DNA of 64,000 bases from NCBI GenBank assembly GCA_945877575.1, contig CAMDUE010000004.1:144547-208546 (forward strand), in the 5' to 3' direction. Numbering within the stretch: position 1 is the first letter of the stretch; every line of letters starts with the position of its first letter. The DNA is from Chitinophaga pinensis (GTDB lineage Bacteria; Bacteroidota; Bacteroidia; NS11-12g; UBA955). The notes below the pieces were generated by a model. The model made no database searches. It had not been told where the DNA came from and saw only the letters and a list, made by a program, of their open reading frames with translations. Below, piece by piece: positions 13,918 through 23,462 of this stretch. The position numbers and the translations under genes were made by a program.

Positions 13918-15410
13918 TGATGAAGAACATGAAAAAAGGAAAATTATTGGGATTGTTGACCGTTGGAATATTATCTCTGTTTCATTCAGGGTGTAAGAAA
14001 TTTTTGGATATCAATCCGTTATACACACAAGACGCAGAAAATTATTTTGAAACTGCGGTTGATTACGAGCGAGCATTAACCGGAGCTTATGATTTGCTTC
14101 AAGGCACATTCATAGACATTTGGATTGGCGAGATTGCTTCTGACAATTCTATTGCTGGTGGAGAGAGTGTTACAGATTCTGAAGGTCTGCACGAGATGGA
14201 CGACATGAAGCACGATGCGGTGAATCAGGAATTGCGCAACGTTTTCAGATGGAATTATGCGGGTATTGCTCGCGCCAACTACATTTTGGAGCACAAGAAT
14301 AAGATTGATTTTGTCGGTAAGGACAAGATTCTGGCTGAGGCTACCTTTTTGAGGGCATTTTATTACTCTCAATTGGTGAAGTATTTTGGTGATGTTCCGT
14401 TGATCATAGATAAGCGATTGGGAGCCGATGAGGTTACCAAAACAAGCAGAACGCCAAAGTCTGAAGTTTATGCTCGCATAGAACAAGATTTACAGTATGC
14501 GGCAGGAATTTTAGATTGGAATTCTCCTCAAAAGGGCAGAGTTAACAAAGGTGTTTGCTTGGCTTTATTGGGTAAAGTGTATTTGTACCAGAACAAGTTT
14601 GATCAAGCAGCTGCAACTTTCCAGCAAGTGATTGACGACGGAAACTACAGTTTGATTTCAGACGTAACAAAGATGTTTGCCGTTGCAAATGAAGGTCATT
14701 CTGAAACGGTATTCGATGTAGAATATACCGGTGCCGAGGGTGGAAGTTACGGATGTTTGATTTGTTTGGAAGGAAATGCTGCTCCTGGTTTCCATGGAAT
14801 CCGTCAATACGATGGTCCAGTTTACGGAGATGGAAACAGCTATAATCTGCCCACCAAAGACCTTTTTGATGCCTATGAAGCAGGCGATGTGAGAAGAGAT
14901 GCAACCGTTTTAGATTTAGATGCGTTTATCAAAAAGCAACCTCGTCCGGGAGACATAAAATTTGCCCCAGGTGGAGGCGGACATACCGGCTATTACAATA
15001 ATAAATACATCAAAAAGCAAGGCGAAGTAGGTTTACCTGATAATGATTTGACCAGTCCGGTGAATTACAAATTAATCAGATATGCCGATGTTTTATTGAT
15101 GGCCGCTGAGGCAAATGCCCGTGCAAACGCAGCCAATGAAGGTCGTGCGTTGCAATACTTAAACTTGGTAAGAACCCGTGCAAAGGTTCAGCCTGTTACG
15201 GCCTCTGGAAGCGCTTTGGTTGAAGCTATCTGGAATGAGCGCAGATTGGAAATGGCTTGCGAAGGACATAGATTCTTTGATTTGGTTAGAACGGGTAAAG
15301 CATCTCAAGTGATCAAGGATTTCGTTCCAGGAAAGCATGAGTTGTTCCCCATTCCTCAAGTTGAAATTGATTTATCTGGTGGAAATTGGTCACAGAACCC
15401 GAATTATTGA
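13917..15410 (+). CDS. SusD/RagB-like glycan-binding lipoprotein
   Basis: 497 residues with a lipoprotein signal: GILSLFHSGCKKFLDINP, cysteine in a lipobox. The SusD fold is shown by the early LDINPLYTQDAENYF, the TPR-like helices (AEATFLRAFYYSQLVKYFGD) and the conserved C-terminal IWNERRLEMACEGHRFFDL. It caps the SusC transporter on the outside of the cell and delivers glycan. Translation is probably coupled to susC by the TAATG overlap at 13917. A second ATG at 13929 (MKKGKLLGLL) could also be the real start. Confidence 0.93.
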   Translation: MMKNMKKGKLLGLLTVGILSLFHSGCKKFLDINPLYTQDAENYFETAVDYERALTGAYDLLQGTFIDIWIGEIASDNSIAGGESVTDSEGLHEMDDMKHDAVNQELRNVFRWNYAGIARANYILEHKNKIDFVGKDKILAEATFLRAFYYSQLVKYFGDVPLIIDKRLGADEVTKTSRTPKSEVYARIEQDLQYAAGILDWNSPQKGRVNKGVCLALLGKVYLYQNKFDQAAATFQQVIDDGNYSLISDVTKMFAVANEGHSETVFDVEYTGAEGGSYGCLICLEGNAAPGFHGIRQYDGPVYGDGNSYNLPTKDLFDAYEAGDVRRDATVLDLDAFIKKQPRPGDIKFAPGGGGHTGYYNNKYIKKQGEVGLPDNDLTSPVNYKLIRYADVLLMAAEANARANAANEGRALQYLNLVRTRAKVQPVTASGSALVEAIWNERRLEMACEGHRFFDLVRTGKASQVIKDFVPGKHELFPIPQVEIDLSGGNWSQNPNY

Positions 15411-15430
15411 TTAAATTTAAAATTAGAAAT

Positions 15431-16786
15431 ATGAGAAAATTATTTTTGTTATCTATTCTTACCGCAGGAATGTTGGGTTTGAATAGCTGTAAAGAAGATG
15501 AGCCCAAGTTGGGCGAAGCTCCAACTCAAGCTGATGCTTTATTTACTTATGAGCCATCTGCTACCAATCCAAATATTATAAAGTTTGAAGCAAAGAACAA
15601 AACTTTGACTGCAAAGTGGGATTTTGGAAATGGAACGAACGGTGAAGGTTCTTTGGCAGAGTCTAGTTATCCAAACAAGGGTACTTACACGGTTACTTTG
15701 ACCGTTTTTAACTCAGGTGGAAGCGCGAGTTCATCTCAAACCATTACCATTGATCAAGATGATCCAACCTTGTTGAGTGACCCTTTGTATACTCTATTGA
15801 CTGGAGGTGCTGCTTCAGGAAAAGGTTATAAAACCTGGGTGATTGATTCAACCCGTGATGTGCATTTTGGTGTGGGTCCAAATCCTTCATCAGCAACAGC
15901 AGGAAATTACCCAGAGTGGTATTCTGCTAAGCGTTTAGAAAAAGCTGGAGCAGGTTTGTATAACGATCAGTATGTATTCAGATTGCAAGGTTTTGGTTTT
16001 GACATGAAAACGGGTGGAGATGTTTATTTGAATACCAAACAAGCTTCAAATTTTGCAGGCGCTACTCAAACCACTGTAGGCGATTACCGTGCACCTTATG
16101 ATGATCAGTTGAACGAAAAATGGACCTTGACCATGGGCGCAACTGATACTACATTGACCGTTTCAGGAAAATCATACATTGGTTACATCACAGGTGTTCA
16201 AACCTATAAGATTGTTCGAATTTCTGAAAATGAATTGTTCTTGCGCTACGAAGATGCTGCTGATCCTGCATTGGCTTGGTACATTAGATTGGTTCCAGAT
16301 GATTATCCCATCAACAGCGGTGGAGGCGGTGGAACAGATCCAACGTTTGCGTTGCCATTGGATTTTGAAGGAACTGAGCCTGAGTTCAATGTTTTCGGGG
16401 GAAGTTCTTACTCTTTTGTAACTAACCCTTCTAAGACAGGCATCAACACTTCTAATAAAGTGTTGGAAACTGTGCATGGCAATGAGACATGGGCAGGTAT
16501 TTATGTGAATTTATCGAGCAAGTTAAACTTTGCTACTAAGAAGACCATCACATTGAAGGTTTGGGCTCCAGCGACAGGCGATTTTAGAGTAAAATTGGAA
16601 AATAGTGCATTAACCACTCAGTTATTTGAGAAGGATGTAACTATCACAAAGGCCAATGAGTGGGTTGAAATCAGTGTTGATTTTAGCGACGCAACCGCAG
16701 ATGTTTTTGATCGTTTGGTGTTGTTCCCAGGATGGGGAGTTGCCAATGCTGGTACATACTATATTGACGATATTTCACAACAATAA
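15431..16786 (+). CDS. PKD-containing surface glycan-binding lipoprotein
   Basis: From the ATG at 15431 (MRKLFLLSILTAGMLGLNSC) the product is 451 residues with a lipobox cysteine. A PKD domain follows (WDFGNGTNGEGS and YPNKGTYTVTLTVFNSGG), then a central region with WYSAKRLEKAGAGLYNDQYV, a Gly-rich linker, and a C-terminal carbohydrate-binding-like jelly-roll containing NETWAGIYVNLSSKLNF and ending TYYIDDISQQ. Third gene of the SusC/D locus, it probably binds polysaccharide at the surface ahead of cleavage by the GH16 enzyme. A longer frame begins at 15386 but would overlap susD and lacks a signal peptide at its start. Its stop overlaps the next start (TAATG). Confidence 0.8.
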   Translation: MRKLFLLSILTAGMLGLNSCKEDEPKLGEAPTQADALFTYEPSATNPNIIKFEAKNKTLTAKWDFGNGTNGEGSLAESSYPNKGTYTVTLTVFNSGGSASSSQTITIDQDDPTLLSDPLYTLLTGGAASGKGYKTWVIDSTRDVHFGVGPNPSSATAGNYPEWYSAKRLEKAGAGLYNDQYVFRLQGFGFDMKTGGDVYLNTKQASNFAGATQTTVGDYRAPYDDQLNEKWTLTMGATDTTLTVSGKSYIGYITGVQTYKIVRISENELFLRYEDAADPALAWYIRLVPDDYPINSGGGGGTDPTFALPLDFEGTEPEFNVFGGSSYSFVTNPSKTGINTSNKVLETVHGNETWAGIYVNLSSKLNFATKKTITLKVWAPATGDFRVKLENSALTTQLFEKDVTITKANEWVEISVDFSDATADVFDRLVLFPGWGVANAGTYYIDDISQQ

Positions 16787-17886
16787 TGCGCAGAGTGGGA
16801 TTTAATTTTTTGGCAGTAATTGGAGTTTTTGCCGCTAGCTGCACCGGTACTGAGGTGGAGCCGGAGGCTCAATTGCCTGAAAATTTGACGGTCGACATTA
16901 CCTTGGCTAGCAATGTCAGAGGTAAGGTAGATGTCAAAGCGAATGCCCAAAAAGTAAACTATTACAGCGTTTTATTTGGCTCAGGTACGACTGGTGTTTT
17001 GGTGGAAACATCTACTGGAAATGCCAGTCATACCTTTGATAAACCCGGCAAATACCCTATCAGAGTACGTGCACATTCCACGGCGACAAAGTTTATTGAA
17101 AAAATTGATAGCGTGTTGATTGACGAAGCCGGACTTCAAGATGGATACAATACACCTAATTCGTATTCTGGGTATAACTTAGTATGGGCCGATGAATTCA
17201 ACGGTTCAGAATTAGACATGGGAAGTTGGTCGTATAACGTTGGTCGTGGAAACGGCGGTTGGGGCAACAATGAGTCCCAATATTATACCGAAGGCACGAA
17301 CAATTGTGTAGTTAAAGATGGTAGATTGATCATTACGGCTAAAAAGGAGAATGTTGCTAATGCTGAATATTCTTCAGCGCGTATTGTAACTCAAGGTAAA
17401 AAGGAATTCCAATACGGTAGAATTGATATGAGAGCTAAACTTCCGAAGGGACAAGGTATTTGGCCTGCTCTCTGGATGTTAGGATCTAACATTACCTCTG
17501 CTGGATGGCCTGCATGTGGTGAGATTGATATTATGGAGTTGGTGGGTCACATTCCCAATACCGTGTATGGAACCGCTCATTGGGGAAGTAGTTTTCCGTC
17601 AACTTACCTTACCGGACAAATTAGCTTGCCCGCTGGTGAGTTTGATGATCAGTACCATGTATTTACCATCATTTGGGAGCAAAACCAAATCAAGTGGTAC
17701 ATGGATGACAAAGCATTTCATACTATTACTCCCTCAAATACCGGAAGCATTTATCCGTTCAACAATAAGTTCTTCTTCATTTTTAACGTTGCAGTTGGTG
17801 GAAATTGGCCTGGTTACCCTGATGGTACAACGGTTTTCCCCCAAACTATGGAAGTTGATTTTGTAAGAGTATTTCAAAAGAACTAG
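16786..17886 (+). CDS. GH16 family beta-glucanase (laminarinase-like) lipoprotein
   Basis: 366 residues with a lipobox (GVFAASCTG), a short Ig/PKD-like N-terminal region (residues about 25-115) and a GH16 catalytic domain from NLVWADEFNGSELD. The active-site motif GEIDIMELVG places catalytic Glu246 and Glu251 with Asp248 between them, the longer E-x-D-x-x-E form seen in GH16 beta-1,3-glucanases. GRIDMRAKLPKGQGIWPALW is a further family block, and the domain closes with MEVDFVRVF. It probably cuts laminarin or mixed-linkage beta-glucan at the cell surface to feed SusC/D. The start overlaps the preceding stop by one base, and a terminator follows the gene. Confidence 0.92.
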   Translation: MRRVGFNFLAVIGVFAASCTGTEVEPEAQLPENLTVDITLASNVRGKVDVKANAQKVNYYSVLFGSGTTGVLVETSTGNASHTFDKPGKYPIRVRAHSTATKFIEKIDSVLIDEAGLQDGYNTPNSYSGYNLVWADEFNGSELDMGSWSYNVGRGNGGWGNNESQYYTEGTNNCVVKDGRLIITAKKENVANAEYSSARIVTQGKKEFQYGRIDMRAKLPKGQGIWPALWMLGSNITSAGWPACGEIDIMELVGHIPNTVYGTAHWGSSFPSTYLTGQISLPAGEFDDQYHVFTIIWEQNQIKWYMDDKAFHTITPSNTGSIYPFNNKFFFIFNVAVGGNWPGYPDGTTVFPQTMEVDFVRVFQKN

Positions 17887-17916
17887 GTTTCTGAATTTGT
17901 GAGAATAAATTGTGTA

Positions 17917-17946
17917 AGGGGTGCTGTGAGAGGCACCCCTTTTTTT
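17917..17946 (+). terminator. Rho-independent terminator of the SusC-GH16 locus
   Basis: AGGGGTGC at 17917-17924 pairs with GCACCCCT at 17933-17940 and is followed by seven or more T. It closes the four-gene operon 31 bp after the GH16 stop and separates it from the amylase gene. Confidence 0.9.
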
Positions 17947-18027
17947 ATGCGTCATTTTTCAGCGAGGAAAGTCCTAACTTTGGATATTATTTGTTAGTTT
18001 GCGTCAATTTGACACTTATTTGTATAT

Positions 18028-20835
18028 ATGAAATATTTTAGCCCCTTCATTTTATTTGTTTCTTTCCTATCCGTTGGATTAAGTGCTCAAGTGGTTTCAA
18101 CAGAGCCGGTTTTCCCCAAAGAAACTGACACCGTTACCATCATTTACGATGCCACCAAGGGTAATGGAGCGTTAAAGGGAGCCACACAAGTCTATGCACA
18201 TGCAGGAGTAATTACAAGTCAAAGTACTTCTGGAGCTGACTGGAAATACGTCATTGGAAATTGGGGAACCGCCGATAATCGAGTTAAAATGACCTCTTTG
18301 GGAAACGATAAGTGGCAAATGCGTTACCACATGAAGTCGTTTTATCAGCAAGCGGGAACATTCAAAGCAGGAGAGTTCATTAAGCAAATGTCGTTTGTTT
18401 TTAGGGATGCTTCTGGAAATACCGTGGGCAGAGCCACCAATGGAGGAGATATTTTTGTTGATGTTTATTCAGCGTCTTCAACTTTGTTGGCTAGAATAGT
18501 ATCCCCCGAAACAGAAACCGTTTTGGGAAATAATTCCACTCAATTTAAACTCAAAGGATATACCTCCAAAAGTTGCAATATTGACGTTTATTTAGACGGT
18601 TCAATATTTAGATCAGTCACGTTGAAAGACAGTGTTCACGCTGAATTTCAAGGCATAGGAGTGGGTAACCACCAGGTGATCATGAAGGCCACTTCTGGCA
18701 GCCAGACAGCAGCTGATACCCTAACCATTGTGGTGAATCCATCAGTGGTGAATGCAGCCATTCCTTCGGGATTGGAGCAGGGAATCAATTGTATAGATGA
18801 TTCAACGGTATATCTAGTTTTGTATGCACCGTTCAAAAACTACGTTTATTTATTGGGCGATTTTAACGATTGGAAGCCCAATGTGAACTATTTCATGAAT
18901 TATGACGCCAACAAATTCTTGTATTGGATTAAACTGAGCGGTTTAACCCCAGCTAAAGAAGTGGTTTATCAATACCTAGTGAATGGCGACACGAGAGTTG
19001 CAGATCCCTTCAGTCCGAAGATGTTGAATGAATGGGATGATAGTTACATTCCGGCGAGCAGATATCCGGGATTGAAGTCATATCCCAAGAATAAAACCAA
19101 CGGTTGGGTGACAGTGATGGAGCCTGGAGCGCCCAAATATGAATGGAAGGTTAAAGATTTCAAGCGTCCATTAAAGTCACAATTGGTCATTTACGAATGT
19201 TTGATTCGCGATTTCACAGCGGCTCAAACGTATAAAAGCGTGATGGATACGCTGCCCTATTTGAAGCGATTGGGAATTACTGCACTTCAATTAATGCCCA
19301 TCACCGAATTTGAGGGCAACATCAGCTGGGGATACAATCCGGCTTCACACATGGCTTTAGACAAGTATTACGGCACACGTGAGGCGTTTAAAGCTTTGGT
19401 AGACGCATGTCACTCATTGGGTATTGCGGTGATACTTGACGTGGTCTATAACCATGCTTTCAGCTCTGCGCCCATTTGTCAACTCTATTGGGATGCAGCG
19501 AATTTTCGTCCCACGGCAAACTCACCATACGCTTATCAAACGGCTAAGCATCCATTCAATGTGGGCTATGATTTGAATCACAGCACTACACAAACCCAAT
19601 ACTATACTAAGCGCACTTTGAAGTATCTCTTGGAAGAATACAACATTGACGGTTTCAGATTTGACCTCAGCAAAGGCATTACCCAAACCGATTACGGCAC
19701 TGATGTTGCTGCTTGGGGACGTTATGACGCTTGGAGAATCAATCGTTTAGACGATTATCACAAGCACATTCAGTCAATTTCACCGGGTGCGTTTACCATT
19801 TTGGAGCACTTTGCTGATGTTGATGAAGAAAAAGAATTGGGTAACCGCGGAATGATGATGTGGGGAAATGCGGTGCATCAAGCCACAGAAGCGGCCATGG
19901 GATTTGTGAATACTTCGGATTTTGGCTGGGGCGTAGATTACATCAAACGCGGAATGCCCGCTAATTCTGTCATTGCTTACGCAAGTTCGCACGATGAAGA
20001 ACGTATGGGTTATAAGTGTAAGATGTTTGGAAATGCCTTTGGCGGTTACAACACCAAATTGGAAGATACCTATTTACAAAGAAATGCTTTGACATATGCC
20101 TTTGTTCAATTGGTTCCAGGGCCTAAAATGATTTGGCAGTTTGACGAGTTGGGATTTGATTACAGCATCAATTGGTGTAAAGACGGAACCATTAGCGATG
20201 CATGTAGATTGGTAGAAAAGCCTGCAAGATGGGACTATTGGACCGGCATATCGGGTCGTCCGGACTTGTATTATCAGCATGCCATGTTCAATCAATTGAA
20301 GATTCAAAATGAGTCGGTTTACGCACCAACTGCCCATTATTTTACGAGCAATGGATCATTCAAAAGACTGCAACTGAACGGTCAAGATTTCACCACTTTG
20401 GTGTTGGGTAATTTTGATGTGGTGAACGCAAGTAAAAGTCCTTCATTTACGCAATCAGGATGGTGGTATGATTACCTTACAGGAGATTCTATCAACGTGA
20501 CAGATGTAAATATGTCAATGAACTTCACGGCAGGGGCTTATAAAATTTACACCAATAAAAAGGTAGAGAACACCATTTTGCGCGATTTGAATAGGGTTTC
20601 GGTGCAGGGCTTCGGCAGTGGTTTTGAAGGTATTAAATTATATCCGGTTCCTGCTAATGAACGTTTGTTTGTTGAAGGATTAGCTGGGGTTAGGTATACG
20701 GTGTTTAACTCATTGGGACAGTCAATTTTGGGTGAAGAGTATCATGATTTTATTGATGTTTCTAATTTAAACAACGGTATTTACTATTTGAAATCTGAAA
20801 ACGGATTCTCTTCAGCATTTTTGATTCAGCGCTAA
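18028..20835 (+). CDS. T9SS-secreted GH13 alpha-amylase family protein
   Basis: 935 residues: signal peptide (FLSVGLSAQ), an N-terminal E-set/starch-binding-like region (residues about 20-250), a CBM48/isoamylase-N-like domain with NYVYLLGDFNDWKPN, then the GH13 barrel. GH13 conserved regions are visible: DVVYNHAF, GFRFDLSKG (nucleophile Asp546), ILEHF (acid/base Glu593) and SSHDEER (Asp656). The C-terminal 80 residues are a T9SS type-A sorting domain (GIKLYPVPANERLFVEGL). It should hydrolyse alpha-glucans outside the cell. It follows the beta-glucan locus but after a terminator, so is probably a separate unit. The MBOAT gene starts 17 bp after its stop. The exact GH13 subfamily and linkage specificity are not determined. 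Confidence 0.9.
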   Translation: MKYFSPFILFVSFLSVGLSAQVVSTEPVFPKETDTVTIIYDATKGNGALKGATQVYAHAGVITSQSTSGADWKYVIGNWGTADNRVKMTSLGNDKWQMRYHMKSFYQQAGTFKAGEFIKQMSFVFRDASGNTVGRATNGGDIFVDVYSASSTLLARIVSPETETVLGNNSTQFKLKGYTSKSCNIDVYLDGSIFRSVTLKDSVHAEFQGIGVGNHQVIMKATSGSQTAADTLTIVVNPSVVNAAIPSGLEQGINCIDDSTVYLVLYAPFKNYVYLLGDFNDWKPNVNYFMNYDANKFLYWIKLSGLTPAKEVVYQYLVNGDTRVADPFSPKMLNEWDDSYIPASRYPGLKSYPKNKTNGWVTVMEPGAPKYEWKVKDFKRPLKSQLVIYECLIRDFTAAQTYKSVMDTLPYLKRLGITALQLMPITEFEGNISWGYNPASHMALDKYYGTREAFKALVDACHSLGIAVILDVVYNHAFSSAPICQLYWDAANFRPTANSPYAYQTAKHPFNVGYDLNHSTTQTQYYTKRTLKYLLEEYNIDGFRFDLSKGITQTDYGTDVAAWGRYDAWRINRLDDYHKHIQSISPGAFTILEHFADVDEEKELGNRGMMMWGNAVHQATEAAMGFVNTSDFGWGVDYIKRGMPANSVIAYASSHDEERMGYKCKMFGNAFGGYNTKLEDTYLQRNALTYAFVQLVPGPKMIWQFDELGFDYSINWCKDGTISDACRLVEKPARWDYWTGISGRPDLYYQHAMFNQLKIQNESVYAPTAHYFTSNGSFKRLQLNGQDFTTLVLGNFDVVNASKSPSFTQSGWWYDYLTGDSINVTDVNMSMNFTAGAYKIYTNKKVENTILRDLNRVSVQGFGSGFEGIKLYPVPANERLFVEGLAGVRYTVFNSLGQSILGEEYHDFIDVSNLNNGIYYLKSENGFSSAFLIQR

Positions 20836-20852
20836 TCAATTATCTTTGACGC

Positions 20853-22271
20853 GTGCTGTTCAACTCCCTTGAGTTTTGGATTTTTCTACCCATTGTATGG
20901 TTGGTGTATTTTGCCATGCCACAGAAGGTGCGTTGGGTATGGATGTTGGCTGCTAGTTATTTCTTTTATGGCTTCTGGAAGATTGAATTTGCGGCATTGA
21001 TGTTATTTACCAGTCTTTTAGATTGGTTTTCAGCCCGGAAACTGCATCAAAGTTCCGTAAAGTCGGTTCGATTGTTTTGGATGTGGTTTGCCATTTCGAT
21101 CGATCTTTCTTTATTATTTCTATTTAAATATTTTGATTTTGCCTTGGGTAAATCTTGGTTAGCAGAGTCTATGTATGACCATTCTTCAACGGCTTGGATC
21201 ATTGAATTGGGTAAATACACCATTCCGGCGGGTATATCTTTCTATACGTTTCAGAGTATCAGTTACGTAGTAGATGTTTATAGGGGCGATGAAATACCTG
21301 AAAATAACCCCATTAAATTCATGCTGTTTGTTTCGTTTTTTCCGCAGTTGGTGGCTGGTCCTATTGAGCGATTCGGGAAATTACATACTCAATTATTTGC
21401 CAGATACTCCCCGAAATTGGAAGATCTTAAAAACGGGGGCAGATTGTTACTTTACGGTTTATTCTTAAAAGTGGCGGTTGCAGATAACCTCGCCGGTGTG
21501 GTAGATCAATTCTACCAAAATCACGGAAATTATACGTTGGCGTCTTCATGGCTAGCGACATTCATGTTTACCTTTCAGGTTTATTATGATTTCTTTGGAT
21601 ATTCATTGATGGCGCAAGGTGCAGGTCTGCTTTTCGGCATTGATTTAATGGATAACTTTAACAAACCCTTTTTAGCCGGAAGTGTTCCTGAGTTTTGGCA
21701 TCGTTGGCATATTAGCTTGAGCACCTGGTTTAGAGATTATATTTTCATTCCGGTTGGAGGAAATAGGAGTGGAAAACTGATACTTTCTTTCTCAGTTCTT
21801 TTGGTTTTTTTCACTAGCGGATTATGGCATGGCGCAAATTCCACCATGATTTACTTCGGATTGAGTCAGGGTATATTATATCTATTTGATCGGTTTGTTG
21901 TTGGCCGGCGTGGGTCTGAAAATCCGTATGGATTATTTTTAAGAAGATTGAAAACAGGGTTCTTTTTTATGATGACTTTGGTGTTTTTCCGGGGTCAATC
22001 TTTGGATCAGAGTTTTGATGTTTATAGCATGCTCATTGGCAACTACGACTACACCCAAAAGTCGTTGATGCATTTAACCGCAGAAGGACAGGTTTGGTTA
22101 TTCTTATTTGTAGGCTTCGTATTTGATCATTTCATTATGAAAAAACGAGCTGATCAGTGGTTTGGAGATCAGTCTTTATTTTTACGTTGGATTGTTTATT
22201 TGTTCATGCTCACCGCTGTGCTATTGTTTGGCGGTGCAGTAAATCACCCTTTTGTTTATTTCCAATTCTAA
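20853..22271 (+). CDS. MBOAT-family membrane O-acyltransferase (AlgI-like)
   Basis: 472 residues starting with GTG at 20853 (MLFNSLEFWIFLPIVWLVYF, the usual N-terminus of this family). It is a multi-pass membrane protein with the conserved segments FPQLVAGPIERF, FWHRWHISLSTWFRDYIFIP and GLWHGAN, the last containing the catalytic histidine (His326). AlgI/PatA-like members move acetyl groups across the membrane to O-acetylate exported polysaccharides or cell-wall sugars. The next gene, 3 bp downstream, encodes an SGNH-like partner that would complete the transfer. The acceptor polymer is unknown. Confidence 0.92.
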   Translation: MLFNSLEFWIFLPIVWLVYFAMPQKVRWVWMLAASYFFYGFWKIEFAALMLFTSLLDWFSARKLHQSSVKSVRLFWMWFAISIDLSLLFLFKYFDFALGKSWLAESMYDHSSTAWIIELGKYTIPAGISFYTFQSISYVVDVYRGDEIPENNPIKFMLFVSFFPQLVAGPIERFGKLHTQLFARYSPKLEDLKNGGRLLLYGLFLKVAVADNLAGVVDQFYQNHGNYTLASSWLATFMFTFQVYYDFFGYSLMAQGAGLLFGIDLMDNFNKPFLAGSVPEFWHRWHISLSTWFRDYIFIPVGGNRSGKLILSFSVLLVFFTSGLWHGANSTMIYFGLSQGILYLFDRFVVGRRGSENPYGLFLRRLKTGFFFMMTLVFFRGQSLDQSFDVYSMLIGNYDYTQKSLMHLTAEGQVWLFLFVGFVFDHFIMKKRADQWFGDQSLFLRWIVYLFMLTAVLLFGGAVNHPFVYFQF

Positions 22272-22274
22272 TCC

Positions 22275-23462
22275 ATGAAGCTTTCAGAGAAAAGAAATAT
22301 TGTTGTTTGGTTCTGGAGTAGGCTATTGATAGTGTTACTGTTTTTGCTAGGACTTAATGAGGTATATAAGCAAACTTTATGGTCATCAGACGTTCAGAAA
22401 TATTCCCGTGTCAGGAATCGCATAGACTCTGCATTTTCAGCCGGTGACGTCATTTATTTAGGAGAGAGTAGCAATACCAGTTTTAATCCTTGGACAGATA
22501 CATTAAATCAGAGTATCGGAGATTTTTTACAGTTGTATTTAGGACAAAATAAAAAGGTAGAGCAAATCACCCACGAAGGGTATCACCCCGGATTGTTCTT
22601 GGAAATGCTAAATTTAACGCCTGATTTAAATAGTGTTTCTGGCAGTAAAAAAACCATTGTTTTGGGGGTTAATATGCGTACCTGTGGCCCCACAGCCATA
22701 TTTTCAGGTAACGAAGCTAGTAATCAAAGAGAAGCTTTGTTTTACAGCAATAGACCTCCCTTGCTCACTCGAATTTATATGGGACTGCACTTTTACGACA
22801 ATCGAAACGAGTTGGAGCGTGAGCGATTGAAAGTTCAATGGTGGAGAACAAGAGAACTTCCCGTAAAAGAAAAAACGGTTAAACTTTGGAACGACAAGTT
22901 GGCTCGAAATTTTGATTCGTCGATGCATCCTGATGTCATGCATATGGCAGGAGCTTATATCAAAGAATTTGGATTCATTATAAATGATCAGAATCAGAGA
23001 TTGCTCGACCTAGAAAAAATTGCACTCGTGTGTAAGCAAAAGAATTGGAATTTGGTCTTTCACATCTTGCCTCCCAATAGATATCATGCTGAGAGACTCT
23101 TCGGAGATAAACTTCTATCTATCATGGATGCCAATTATGAGTTTTTGAAATCAAAATTCAAACTGTGGGGAGTGACCGTTGTAGATAATTATTACTTGCC
23201 CGAAGCCAATCAGTTGAATGCCGAAAATAAAGGTACGTTTTATACCGATCAGTGGTATCCAACCGAGCATTACAACTCAGTAATTCGCAGGGCCATTGCC
23301 GAAAATATAGCAAAAACCATGTTGAACGAATCGCCTAGAAGTCCAAATTGGCAGGCAATTCAAAGTAGGGTATCAGGTGCACTACAGCAAAACAATTACC
23401 CCAATTGGAGCATTGTGATGCCGTTGAGCGATTCTTTGATTAAAACTGGTATCCAACGCTGA
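22275..23462 (+). CDS. Membrane-anchored SGNH-hydrolase-like protein, MBOAT partner
   Basis: 395 residues with one N-terminal transmembrane anchor (WFWSRLLIVLLFLLGLNEVY) and a long extracytoplasmic domain. DVIYLGESSN is a block-I-like element with the nucleophile serine, and TDQWYPTEHYN near residue 325 fits the block-V Asp/His pair. This layout matches the AlgX/AlgJ or DltD-type partners that accept acetyl from an MBOAT protein. It follows the MBOAT stop by 3 bp, so the two are surely co-transcribed. Its last 23 bases overlap the 3' end of the convergent TonB receptor gene. Catalysis is inferred from motifs. Confidence 0.75.
   Translation: MKLSEKRNIVVWFWSRLLIVLLFLLGLNEVYKQTLWSSDVQKYSRVRNRIDSAFSAGDVIYLGESSNTSFNPWTDTLNQSIGDFLQLYLGQNKKVEQITHEGYHPGLFLEMLNLTPDLNSVSGSKKTIVLGVNMRTCGPTAIFSGNEASNQREALFYSNRPPLLTRIYMGLHFYDNRNELERERLKVQWWRTRELPVKEKTVKLWNDKLARNFDSSMHPDVMHMAGAYIKEFGFIINDQNQRLLDLEKIALVCKQKNWNLVFHILPPNRYHAERLFGDKLLSIMDANYEFLKSKFKLWGVTVVDNYYLPEANQLNAENKGTFYTDQWYPTEHYNSVIRRAIAENIAKTMLNESPRSPNWQAIQSRVSGALQQNNYPNWSIVMPLSDSLIKTGIQR

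Noticed and set aside
23440..23462. Convergent overlap of two genes as an antisense regulatory device
   Set aside because: A 23-bp 3' overlap is common in compact genomes and nothing suggests regulation.
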